A stretch of DNA of 64,000 nucleotides from Toxoplasma gondii ME49. Lineage: Eukaryota; Apicomplexa; Conoidasida; Eucoccidiorida; Sarcocystidae. Shown here piece by piece: positions 15,001 through 27,000 of the stretch (positions are counted from its first letter, which is position 1; each line of letters opens with the position of its first letter). The translations under genes and the position numbers were made by a program. The notes under the pieces are model-generated. The model searched no databases. It had not been told where the DNA came from and saw only the letters and a program-made list of their open reading frames with translations. The stretch covers positions 4,736,212 to 4,800,211 of the forward strand of contig NC_031478.1 of the NCBI RefSeq assembly GCF_000006565.2. The letters are read 5' to 3'.

Positions 15001-18000
15001 CGACTGAAGCTTCAAACAAGGGTTCCACACAGACTGGTCGTGCGGAACTGGAGGCAGAATGGAGAGCGAAAAAAAGAGCATTTATGGAGCAGCTGCTGGT
15101 ACAACCCCGTTATACTGTCCACAGCACAAGACTGGCCCCTGCATTTATGTCGCACTGTAGCCTGGACTACACCTCAACAAATATTGTGCCGTTATAACCG
15201 CCTAAGCTTCATTTTCTTGCACGCAGTCGCATTGGGTCTATCCTGATGCAGGAACCGTCAATGGCACCAATTCTAGATACCTGAAGGGCCGCATATATGT
15301 GTTTTGTCTTCCACCGCGTGCTGAGCTTTGGTACTGGACCGCGCCGAAAATTATCGCTGCGTATGAACGAGGTATGAGTGCAAAATCGTGCCTGAGTCAG
15401 GAAGCCCGACGCAGGATATACATTGCGCATAGGTGAGTATGATGTTCCTACTCAGAAACGAAGAACGGAGGAGCGGTTGATCGGCCGAGCACGGCAAGGA
15501 GACGTCGATCTACGAAAGGTAAGGGCGTCATATGTTTATATCGTTCTCTGTCTGCGACAAGGTCAGGTGTCGTTCCCGGTTTCTGGCTAAATCCATTTAC
15601 GTAAACGTCGGCGGTCAGAAAGGGAAGGACACTCGAAGCCAACATGAGCGGGTGCAGAGCTCACCTGTCGTAAGCGCAGCATATTCTAGACAGCAAGTTC
15701 GGTTTGAGTGGAGATAAAACACACTCCAAAGGCTGTTGGGGGTCCCGTTCATTGAATAGGTGATGCGACACGTTACGCGTTACGCGCACCCATCAGCGGA
15801 AATTTGGATCCTGTCTGCATCGTGTTTCACTGGACCAAACATAGAGAGTGAGCAGGACAGGAAACACTACCACCAAACACACGTAAAGAATCGCTTGCTG
15901 TTTGTTCGTATTTGGGCGGATAAACGACAGGCAATGGAGCTACGTCAAGATCAGGAACTTGATGACCTTGCAGCTCTTCATCTGCAGGAGAAGGTAGCAG
16001 TAGTTCTGCTAGAACGGGATATCAAGAAGGCTGAACTCGAAGCAGCGCACGGGTAAGCGCCTCGCTCGGGCCTCTTTATTCTAACTGGGCGCTCAGAAAA
16101 TGCGCGCGCTCAGTATAGGTGTTCCTTTTCCCTTGCATCTCTTCCAGGCACCTTCGTGAACTGTAATACTTCATGCCTCTGTTTTTGGCATGTGGCACGA
16201 TGCCACAAAGATAAGTTTTTGTTTGGAGGATGCATGAGGTGAATGTCTTTCCTCGCGACAGCGGCCACGCGTTGTTATTCCGGGCACAATAGAAGAACAC
16301 TCGACCTGAAAGATGTGGTGATTCGTCTTGCCTCCATCTATGTCAGGTAACATGACATGGTGTGGGCGCTGATTCAGTGGCTGGCGTGGCAGCGAATGAA
16401 AGACTGACACATGAATACGTAACCTGCCCAGAAGGATGTGAGGATTCGTGACTCCCATCGCCTACATTCGTAACCACGTCAGCCTATGCGTGACGGTGTG
16501 ACACTTTCTCATGCAGTTAACTGCATGTATCCGTACGTTTGTTCATTTCTGTGGCATTCGTGATCTCTCTGTCCGACTGCACCTCTAATAGACGTATGTC
16601 TCCAAAGAAAAAGGACGCAGAGGACCGTTCTTCGAGAAGGCGCAGTTCCTTGCCCGTCTCCTACACGGAGGCCAAGTCTGCGGCGCACTTGACCTAAGGG
16701 AGACATAAGCCAGGCATTTTCATAGCATTTAAGCAAGACTCGTCAGCCGCCGCCCATCACAGCAGTAACGATTGTCAGACGTCGTAGCATGGTTGAAGTG
16801 CATCACGCAACATGCCGTCTCCATGAGGTCGCCAGCCGCAAATACCAATCACTGGAAGTGTTCTGTGCCCTCGTGAAGCATCATCGGAGCATTTCCGAGG
16901 AACGCCTTGAATTTTCAAGTTGAGAGTGGCTTCCCTTTGTGATTTGCAGCGTAGGCGAACTGCGCGATGGGACTCCGGACGAAACAGAAGCAGAAACAAC
17001 TGCACGACTTGCATCGTTGGAAGAGGCCAATCAAGGTATCGAGGTATGGCATACTGCTGTTTTGCGTGAATAACGCTCCACCTAACATCCCGGCCCTGGG
17101 ATAAAAGGCGGACTTATGGTATTCGGTGCCCCCCGCCTACAGCGAGTCAGCATTATAAAAGCTAAGCAGCAAATACTATGTTAAGTGTGGGAAAACGGGT
17201 GTGCAGTGTACTAATCAGTTTGGCATTGACAGTGACACCCTTGAGCTGATAGACGTATTGTGGCTGCCTTCCGATAAGCGGGCATCCTCATGGTGACATT
17301 GGCCACGAGAGCGATGGGGCAGGGAAAACGAATGTGACTGCCATGTTACAGGTAGAACGTAAACCTAGAAAGAAGGCACAACACGACGAGTGAAGTAGAG
17401 CGTAAATCAAGTGTGGCTATGGGCCATCGACGCCAGCAATCACATGATTGAATACGTTGGTTTACCGTGTCTCGCACAAAACTACGATCGGTTTTTTTTC
17501 GGTCGCATAGGCTCAGTGAGGTGGGTTCGTCCAACAAACGAGAGGTCATGTCAACTGTATCAGGTGTCATTGTCGGTTCCTGTGTGTGCTGTGTAGGTTT
17601 CGCTTCGGGAATATTTGGACCTTGTGATGCGGCGGGTAGGTTCCCAACACAAGAAAGCGCGATTTTCGCGGACCAGTCCCTGCGCGATCTGATGCGGGAT
17701 GCCTTTACCTTGTCCCCATGTGTTCTGTTCTGGCGATTCCCGTGTTACAGGAGTTACATGTGTCGTGTATCGAAGTATCGAAAGATCATACTGGCATAGG
17801 AGCAGCAACGGCTTTTGTTTGCATAACAAAGGCACAACGATTATGTGTTGCTGGTGGCGGACGTCACCCGGCACATTCTATGGAATCTGCGGCAGAAGTA
17901 GAAAACTGCCAACACGACCGTTTCGTCTGTTTTGTCGAAGCTGACATCAAGCACGTCGAATAACCCGAAAAGCTCAACGTCCCAGTCGGCGAGTGTCGCC

Positions 18001-21000
18001 ACGAATACCATGTACAAGGAGATGTGGCATTTGGTATTAGGTGCTGTCTTGGAAGCGAAACAGCCGAGATGCTAATAAAGAGTCGATCTATGGACCGCAC
18101 GTGGCACCCACGTGGTTGACAACATCTTGAGCCTCGTTCCCTATTACAGGTGGAATGCAGTTTCTGTCAGTCATAAACAACCCTTCAGCCGGCGCCTCCT
18201 TCCTGCTTTACACGAGTCGCTGGTTTCTTTACTTTCTCTCAAGCGTGCGCAAAGAGTGGTCGTATTGCGCTCACGATGCAGTCTACATTGATGCAGAAAT
18301 GAGCACTGTTTAAGATATCATTCCGTCACTCATCCGGGAAAGAAGCCGTGCTCCAGCGGCGTTTCGGGTGACGGATATGTGCGTCGAACGGAATACGCAA
18401 CCGAATAAGGCAAATTACAGTGATAGGGAAATACTGTCCTTGGGTCTTGATGAATGTGGTGCCAGCTTAGCGGAATAACAAGGACCCAATTGTATTTCAG
18501 GAATTCGCATTGAGTCTTCTGAGCAGTCGGTCTCCCTCAATGTGGTGCTTGGTAAATTGTGCGGTTGTCGTGTCGTTGTATTTCGCGAACACTGTAGGTC
18601 TCCGAGGAGCATACGGTGGAATATGATCGGCTTAAGTGCGAGCATGCGGATCAGATGAGGGAGCAGTTTCACTATTCCGAGGACGACAGCCGCTTCACCA
18701 AGCTAGCAGACGTAAGAACGCATACGATCTCCTTAGTGCCAGGCCCCTCGACAGGCTAGTAGGTGACGGAACAAAGACATTCACAGCAGGAAAGGATGCA
18801 CTGGAAGAGGTAAATCAGTTAAGCACAGGTAAATGAGTCAAAAGCTGCCCGCCAATACTCCGATATCCTCTGTTATGGCATGAACACTGAATTTACATTC
18901 AGTGAGCAACCAACTACCAATTTAGATTTCGGAGCTTCGTTCGTTTCATGGACAAAGAAGCCAGCAACGTTGCGTGCAACTAAGTTTGCTGGACAAACTC
19001 GACTCCATAGAGTGCAGTTGTGGCCGTTCGTGCGCCGCTTGGAGTACTGAGAAAGTTGAGCAAGCGCCGTCTTTATGAGTGATTTATGGCTAACACTTCA
19101 CCTATCTGTGTTTGATGATCATCTCGTCTGTCGCTATTAAGCAAACCGCTGGTGATACCACACATGCACGCAACTGGCGCTCAAGTTAACATGTTTAGAG
19201 AAAAGCTTGTGCAAGTCATGCGGCATCTCATTGGTAGCTTGATTTTTCGCAGCAATGGCATCCCTTAGAAAGAAGCAACGTCATGCCTAACACCTCGCGA
19301 CGCGTTCTTACGGTTCGGACGTTTCAGACGAAACTCTCTGTTCCGGGATAGCATTCCAAATCATGCACACATTGGCATTGTCCCCTGGCAACTCCCATGT
19401 GGCGGAGAACGAATCGTCACTTCCAACTGACACTCTATACCTCCTATCTGCAGATCCTGGACTGCAATGCCAGAGTTAATGCCAGGCTGAAGGAGATTGA
19501 GCTGGAGCAAGCAAACAACATGCAACAGAAGATGGAGGAAATCAAGAGGGAGTTGACTTACGGCGCGGCAAACCGCAGGCAACAAAAAACTTCCGGAGAA
19601 GATGCAGCACAGCAAGACAGGCAACGGGCAAACGAGTGGCGGGCAAACATGGCTAGCAAGCGGGTGCAATCGTTGGGAAGACGCTCCCAGCTGCGTGCCA
19701 GTGGTGCCCATACAGATGCCCTTCTTACTTTACTGAGGCAGAAAATGGACAGACTTTGGGAAGCTCTTGAAGAAGAGAGAGTCCGGCAACAGACTGAGTT
19801 AGCGATGAAGGTGAAACAGAAGCAGGTCGCAAGAATGGCGAAGTTCGGCGACATCCAGGGTCACCAGCAGGTGAGTGCATCCTTATAGCAAGGCTTCTAG
19901 CAGTATGTATAAGCGCATCTAAAACGTACTGGATTGCTGCATTCACTTGCTTCAAACATCCATATATGGTGTGCGTCGCTCTTCTCGTCCATTTGGATGA
20001 CGGTGCCACTGACTTTTAGGAGTGCCGTGGTGTCCCCGACTGAATACGACGGACAAACCGAATCCATCGGCTTGATGGCCCCTAAAATCTTAGGGGAAAA
20101 AAACATGTCGATACATTTCGTATGTCATTCACGGTGGCGGCACCCCTCCCCCTCTCCCCTCATTCAGGGGAGTTCTAATGTGTTCGGCACGACATGCAGA
20201 CCTAGCTTGCATCTCCACAACACTTCCCGACACTTACGGGCACCACGAATATAGAACAACCCTAACGAACCACTGAACTTCCGCTTTTTTGAAATTCTCC
20301 TCGAACCTGCAGCTCTCGGCAGCTTCTGTTGTGAACATGTCCCATTGTGCATTAGGAAAAGAGGAACAAGCGATTGACTGCGAGGGTTAACAGACTGAAA
20401 GACATTGCAGCAAAGAGGTAGGCATCGCTAGAAAACGCTGCTGCAGTCCTCCAATGTATTTGTGCAAGTTCTGCTCCGTAAATAAGACGAACATGGTGTG
20501 TGCCACATTGTTTAAATACACAACGCTCACGGGATGTGGCTGTTCATCCAACTGGGATGAAACAAACGTTCACCTGCCACGCTGTAGGAGTGTGTCTGTT
20601 TGCAGAACTCTGTGGAAGCAGCAGAAGCAAAAAGGGAACCCTGAACGGCAGTTTAGCCCTTTAGTCCAGCATATAATCGAGGAAGAGCTTCTTTCGGAAA
20701 GCCTACGGCAGTTCAAAGAAGAAAACGTTGTTCAGTGTAAGTTTAGACACAAGCAGCTAAGATCCAAGACTCCCAGAATCATGTCGACATACCGCAGGAC
20801 TGTCATGTGGCAAAATGTGCTGGGTTTTCTAGCGAGAAGACACCTGATAATACACGGTCGTATCATTGTCTTCCTTGTAAAGCAAAGGACGCATATCCGT
20901 TGTCCTCAGCAGTCTTCAAAGCTAACTATCGCTGGCTGTGACAGTTCCAGCGCGAGAAGATCCGTTGGACACTATCACTTTGTAGTAAGAGAGGCTCCAG

Positions 21001-21735
21001 GTGTCACCAGCGGTTTCCTGAGCCGCTGATTACTCTACCACACCCCAGGCGCTGCGCAGCCAGATATGCTACAGACATGCTGTATGTGTGCTCTCTGCAG
21101 TTCGCGGCCGGTTCATGCGGCTTCTCGGTCAGCTGGAGTTGAGTCTACGCGGTGCAGTCCTGCCCAGTTTCCTGGCTGAGCTGCATTCCGTTGGCAAATG
21201 CACTGCTTGTACATCACAACTCGTCAGAGACGCAACCATCGCAGGCAGGGGACAGAACAACAGGATGAAGGCAGCTGCTTCCGAGAGCAACCTTACCAGC
21301 GTTTCCAGTAGAAGCTCCAGCGTCGACAGAGGGAACAGTGATGGGTACAGCAGCGACCACTCAGCAGGAGGCGAAAACAGTAATTCTGAGAGTGTTAGTG
21401 GCGGCAGCACCAGCAGTGAAAGCAGTAGCGATAACAGTAGCAGCAGTGAAAGAAGTAGCGATAACAGTAGCAGCAGTGAAAGCAGTAGCGATAACAGTAG
21501 CAGCAGTGAAAGCAGTAGCGATAACAGCAGCAGCAGTGAAAGCAGCAGCGGCACCGGAAGCAACAGCGGAAGCAGCAGTAGCGGACACAGCAGCAGTAGC
21601 ACCAGTAGCAACGGCGAGAGTGACGTCAGTGGGCACGAGGATGGCGGGAGCACTAGCAGCGATGAAGACAACAGCGGCAATAGGAGCTCGACAAGCACTA
21701 CAAGCAAAAGAAGAGACAGTCGATCCTCCTCCTGA
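1..21735 (+). CDS. Giant membrane protein with coiled-coil cytoplasmic tail (5' end outside window)
   Basis: I do not recognise this gene by name. Exons in continuous phase: 601-813, 1455-1829, 2067-2216, 2487-2598, 3181-3244, 3998-4110, 4459-4509, 4853-4957, 5076-5133, 5479-5606, 5806-5850, 6220-6351, 6836-6951, 7173-7299, 7596-7835, 8712-8959, 9339-9510, 10904-11074, 11635-11688, 11729-11899, 12527-12625, 12917-13059, 13824-13956, 14238-14337, 14887-15098, 15456-15518, 15931-16052, 16950-17043, 18598-18711, 19454-19870, 20356-20417, 20606-20736, 21101-21735 (TGA). They sum to about 1,722 codons with no stop. The first two exons give an ectodomain end with NPIQCITAGTTVAW, YPVY, FDYGLF and FDKAGVYSFGL, a pattern I associate with cupredoxin-like modules of large surface proteins. 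One membrane span follows at about 1,704-1,772 and then a basic stop-transfer stretch. The tail is rich in Glu, Lys, Arg, Gln and Ala and probably coiled coil, ending in a Ser-rich segment. The topology (outside, span, long cytoplasmic coil) is inferred. Individual small exons could be wrong, and micro-exons may be missing. Confidence 0.72.
601..1829 (+). other. Ectodomain module and transmembrane segment of the giant gene
   Basis: Two exons (601-813 and 1455-1829) join in phase 2. Together they encode an apparent beta-rich module followed by a Pro/Gln-rich linker, then about 22 hydrophobic residues (ISVAVVGVVAAITVAAIFSY) and an aromatic, basic stretch (FFRKYFWVF) typical of the cytoplasmic face of a membrane span. 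Everything downstream is charged and lacks signal or membrane segments. This makes the protein a single-span type I candidate, as far as the visible part goes. Confidence 0.65.
19454..19870 (+). other. Longest coiled-coil exon of the giant gene
   Basis: This 417-nt exon (139 codons, phase 0-0) sits between CTGCAG and GTGAGT. It carries heptad-like, Glu/Lys/Gln/Arg-rich sequence (for example EIELEQANNMQQKMEEIKRE and EALEEERVRQQTELAMKVKQ). It is the clearest coding evidence for the cytoplasmic tail and anchors the chain of small exons on either side. Confidence 0.8.
21411..21540 (+). repeat. 30-bp coding tandem repeat (Ser/Asp/Asn-rich), at least 4 copies
   Basis: Units start at 21411, 21441, 21471 and 21501, and a fifth decays after 21531. 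Each unit encodes a ten-residue Ser-rich block of the form SSSESSSDNS. Single-base differences between units are few (AGA for AGC in unit 2, AGC for AGT in unit 4). The repeat lies inside a wider Ser/Gly/Asn-rich C terminus that runs from about 21,290 to the stop at 21,735. The low complexity also opens long frames on the other strand and in a second + frame; these are shadows. Confidence 0.9.
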
Positions 21736-24045
21736 AGGGCGTCGGGGCTGAAGCCTGAGCTGTCAGATTTTCATTAATGGAGCATTGGAAGAACCGCCTC
21801 GGAAACAGCGAGTGCCTCCATTAGGATAGGGCAGTCCGCAAGTTATCTACTGTGAACTAAGCAGCAGCTGGATCGACTCACAAAGCGCCTATTGCCAGCC
21901 TTGTTTAACATGAAGTCAGGCCAAGGAGATTTTTGTATCGCCAATATTCGATTTGGAGACGTGTAAAGCTCAGATCAACGCTGTGGTACTCAATGACTAT
22001 GGCGTGGCTTTTGCGCATCACATACGGGAGAGGGGCGCTCCAGTTTTCCCGAGGAAAATCGTAAGATTTACATAAACGAAAGGAATGAGGTAGAGCAACT
22101 TTACGAGCCTGACAGGCACACTGCATCAGGATGTCAATTTGTCACGTACACGCTCGTGGCGTAATACACAGGTCGTATCACACGCGGCTACTTCCCTGCC
22201 GAATGCTTTTACGAAATAGTCGTGCTCAGAGGCTCAATCGATTCCAGATGTCCAAAACGCGAGGTGTCAGCGGCATACACGTGCCGTTTTTCCTCATGCT
22301 TTTCGAAACAGCATGCGCGATTAATTGTGATTCAAGAAGCGGCGGCGGCCGGAGTGAGATTTTGGGCTGTTCAGTAAACGCTTGTTGCGGCACGACAATC
22401 TCACTGTCAAATAAGAGAGTGCTGCATTTGAGTAACGAGGGTGCACAACCGAACCACGGTAGGGTGGTCGATGCGGAGCAGATGAAAGAGTGTTTCGGCC
22501 TTGATTTCGAGACGCTGTCACTTCTTTCTCCTGGTTAACTCAAAGTTGTTATCTTGGCCCACTGGTCAAAATCTCAGGACTGTTGTATATCACTTTACGC
22601 TGCCAAAGCCTTCTCTGGGAGAAACCGCGCATATCGCAAAACGGATCAACGACTCGGACATTACCTTATCTTCCTATACACTCAGGTTGTTCACCAAAAT
22701 GTCCAGGGTCGCAACACAAAAGAAACCTCTCAGCAGGATCTGGACTCCATAGGACGCATTCCACAAAAGGCTGCAACCCTTAGCTGAAGAAGTTATTCGG
22801 GATATAAATGCCACAGCGTGGGATCCGACTCCTCGCAAGCTTTAGAGAACGTCATTCACGTTTTCTTGCGTGACTCTTCCACCCAACTGGCCGTTCTACA
22901 CCTTACCCCGGTAGCGGTGCTCCTTGATTCTCACACAGGGCGCCGTCTTCCCTGTGGGACGTTTGTGTGATGTGGCTGGCTACAAAAACCAGTTGAAGCA
23001 ATTACGCCTTCCCATTCAACTCACAGCAGGAAATTCGTACTACAACGCATAGAGATTTTGCACGAAGAAGGTTGAGTGTCCAGGCGACAATGGAATATGC
23101 TCTATGTCTGGTGCAGCGTACGTAGCACGTATTCGCTCAAAGGTTCCTTCTAGACAGCTTGCTTCGACTTACTGATAACTCGAAACAGAATGTTCTTTTT
23201 CTCGAGCGCATGGCAGAGCTACCTCCAGAGCATCTTTAAACTTTGGAACATGAGACGAACTCACCCCCAAATGGGGTATGCTCGTTCATCAGCTTTTCTG
23301 AAAGAATGCAATGCATGCTTTGTCCAAGGAAGTGTCGAATCCCGGACGAAGACTATAGATGTATTTATACGCCATGCTACCCTCAAGTAGAAGTAGTTGG
23401 GTGTCCCCCTTTCTTCTGTTCTGTGCATCCCGCTACTTTAGCCTTGTACTTGCAAACGAACCTACGTCGAGACTGCATTGTGGTGACACTTCCTTCCACC
23501 TACGCAGCATTCGGGGCCTCTATTCTGGATGTCAAACATCCGGTAAGCAATCATGATCCCGCAGACTTGGTCACGGTGGAGTCTGAATATCTCACGTATC
23601 GGCCCTTCACGACCTCTTCTACCGCACCAGGGGCTGCGTGCAATTAAAGCCGGAGGAAAGGTGACCCGTAGAAAGACAGGGCGTATGCATAGTCTACCGT
23701 ACTCGATCGCTGCAGATAGCAGTAGCCTCCAAGAAAACTGACTCAAACGTCCAGGAGAGAAAACCGAATGTGCTGGCGAACGGGTATTTGGTCACACAAC
23801 AGCTGAAATGTAATGAGGGGAGGTCATTAGTGTAGGTACGGAGGCAAGTTGCTCTTTTCTCCAACATCGCTCTTCTTCAAATCATTCAACGTTGTAATCC
23901 TCACACGCCACACACACACTCGGAGGTGACCGAATAGAATCACCTCGGGGAAACGACATTTGTATTTTTGGCTTTCGGTCTATGATCAACGACGGTCCGC
24001 CGTTTATCTTCAAAACGCATGACGGGCGATACCACAGAAAGGCTA
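21736..24045. other. Convergent intergenic region, no gene seen
   Basis: This lies between the stop of the giant + gene and the stop of the - strand PAN gene, so it must contain both 3' UTRs. Open frames here are short, lack splice-consistent partners and show no recognisable protein pattern. The last bases before 24,046 (the 3' flank of the - PAN gene) align loosely with the 3' flank of the + PAN gene at 45,693-45,735. Confidence 0.55.
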
Positions 24046-27000
24046 TTACGGCGCGACATAGTTGACCACAACGGCCACCGCGCTGTCAGACACTTCATTG
24101 CTGGTAACAACCTTGGCTTGCTTGTACTGCGGAGGTTCCTGCGCTGGCGTGACCAGGGAAACGCCAACAGTGTACGAATGTTGAGAGGTGGCAGTCTTCA
24201 AAACTTCATCTAAGGTTCCCTCGGTTTCAAACATGATCGGATTTTCCAGGAGAAGGCGGTCTGCGAACGGACAGCAATAGCAACAACACAAGATAATGAA
24301 GTGGATATCGGACAGTATTCCAACGCGTTCTGAAGTTACTAAGTTGCACGCCAGAAGTCTCTCTGCATTGACGTCTATCGCACACCGCCTGCGCGCGCCC
24401 AATGCGAACACCTTGCTTGTATTCCTCCCTCCGTCAGGGTGTATTCCAACCTGTCGGCCGGCGGGTTCGCCATCGTATCAAAACTATATGTCTACATCGG
24501 CTTGCGTTGCTACCTGCTATCGATCCCCATTACTAGAAGACCATCAAGCACAACTCTCACCTGCTATACCACTCTCGCACGACGTGGCATTACGGCGAGT
24601 GCCAGATATAACAAGTCCTGGCGCCTCCACCTTCTTGAACGCAGAGTAAAGGGTGCAGATCGAGCCTGCCTCAGTCAGCTCTAGCGCCCAGGCAGCACAT
24701 TCGATCCTGTCGAAGCATGCAGCCATGCATCCACACAGGTCGTTCTTCGTCGCGGAGCCTTCGACGGTATCTATAATATCCTCTTGTTCTCCGGCAAGAA
24801 CCTGGAACGGCTGCAAAAACCTGTAATGGAGTTCCACTACAATCGCTCCGGCTTCGGCGGTGCGGTCGTATGCGGGATCCTGTATCGTCCTGCACACGTC
24901 TATTGTCTCTGTATATTTATACGACCATGCCAGGCACGAATCGTCGTCCTCACACCTTTTCTGGCAGTCCAGGACCGTTGGCGCAGACAGCTCTTGCGTT
25001 GCCGGCACTTGGTATGCGCCATACACCACAGCTGAGCAGAAAATGCACCATTCCGCAGCCGTGAGATTACCAGTCCCCTTTCATGGTGAGTGCAGCGTCC
25101 TGATGTCACAAAGCTGGCCACAAAATCCTAAGGATGCTTCTGAAGACTACGAGGTAACTAGAAAACGCTCATCCAACACAATCTCGCATCGCGAGGCATA
25201 AAATCAGTATTGCCCTGTGGCAGTTTCTCCGTCGTCTTTCAGGTACAGCTCGACAACTTCCTGGATTCCGAGCAGCAGTCACATCCACTCACCTCGTGCT
25301 TGAACATCAGAAATTCCCTTGCTTCCGGAAACCGCCAGAGGATTTGTAGTGCTGGCAACTCTTACAGTCTCCGTGAAGTATTCACACTGGGCCCCGGTCG
25401 CGGTGATCTTCATTGTCCATGCGTGGCAATCAGCAACGTGTGATTCACACTGTTCCACGCAGTGCTGCACTGGGTCTGCAGGCGGTGATGCGGGATTATC
25501 AGTTTTTATCGGTTTGCCTTTGAGCTCCATGAAAGGCCTGAAGAACCTTGAACTTATTACCGACGTGCGGGCGTTGTTGTTGGGCTCGAGCAGGGCATTC
25601 CACGCACCAGCGACACATTCCAGGGTGTCATCGTCTTGAGTTGTGGTAGACCACTGAACGCAGTTTGCTGTGTTCGTGCAGAGTGTCTCGCACTCTGTCT
25701 CGCTCTGAACGGTTTGCCTTGCAAGTATCGTGTCTGTCAACCTTGTAGCAATCGCCGTTTGTAATTTGACTGATGAATAGGATCAGCAAAACGCGGAGCG
25801 TGTGGTTCAGAAAATGTATCGAACCGGCTGGAGCATACGATGAGAAACTACATCTGCAACAGTGGCAACACATGAGACAGACAAAGAAGGCCACGACTCC
25901 CTACTCACTGCCTCCTGAGCACATCCGGCACAGTCATGCTGCCGGCAGAGTCTTACCGTGTGAGGCCTCGAAGGCTGAGCCATCAGCCTGCTTGGTGCCA
26001 GACACAACGAGCGGGGAATCAGCGACACCAGTCGAGATGCTCGCGAATAACTCGCAACGGCTCTCATCTCCTCGGAACGTCCATGCTTTGCAATCCATTG
26101 CTGTTGAGCAAGCTGTCGCGCAAGCAACAGCTGTGTCCAGCTGCTCCGTTGTTGAGGTGGAGCGTTCTCCGACGAAGGCAACCTCCGTCATCATCAAACG
26201 GTTCTGCCTGCGAACCAGGACGCTGCCCTTTTGTCTTTTTGTGAATCGCGGCAGATCTGCCCCGTCGCCAATAGACCCAAAATAGCAAGCGCCGTCACGG
26301 GCCCCCGCTCCAGCCACAGCGTATGAGTACGCAAGGCAGTGGCTCTTCTGGAATTGTACAGCGCAGTCGGTTACGGGCTTGACGACCTTGTTGACCGCCA
26401 CAGGAAGGAGCGCAGTGTCGACCAAAACTGCGTTCGCCAAACGTACAATTGCGAAAAACGGTTGCATGAGTGACCTCAATGGCGTTTCAACCGCGCATTC
26501 ATGGGTGGGGTCCCGAGTACGGCAAGCACAGAGAGATTCACGCCTCATGCAACACGTGTTGTTCTGACGCGTTTCTGATTTTCATCCCATGTCATACATG
26601 TGAAGCCAAGACACCCCTCGTCACAGCAGGCCATCTCGCGGTGAGCGTATGCTACTTACCAGCTTCCTCTATTTCTTCCAACAAAATGCCAATATCCGCC
26701 GTCACACACGACGCATTGTCAGTCCAAGCATCTGTGTGGGCGTAGAGCGAGCAGACACCGGTGGACAAATCAATTGACCACCGCTTGCACGTCTCAGTTT
26801 GGCCACAAAGCTTCATGCATTTGGTCAAGGTGCTGCCAGACTGGTCGGAAATGGATACAGTCGTCGGCTTCCTCCCCACTTGCAGAACGAGGTTATGCTG
26901 TGCGACTACGACCTGGTCCTTGGAAACAACAGCTCTTTGTGCACCCAGGCGTCCGAGGAAACAGTTTGGCGTCCCGTCACTGGCTGCTCTCGTGAATGAC

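Noticed and set aside
15227..15432. Open stretch between an acceptor-like CGCAG and GTGAGT (SHWVYPDAGT...)
   Set aside because: It ends in phase 2 while the next clear exon (15,456) must be read in phase 0. The sequence is also unlike the coiled-coil exons around it.
21129..21751. Long - strand and second + strand frames over the Ser repeat (Leu-rich and Ala-rich)
   Set aside because: They are by-products of the AGC/AGT-rich repeat. The Ser frame is the one that joins in phase to the upstream coiled-coil exons.
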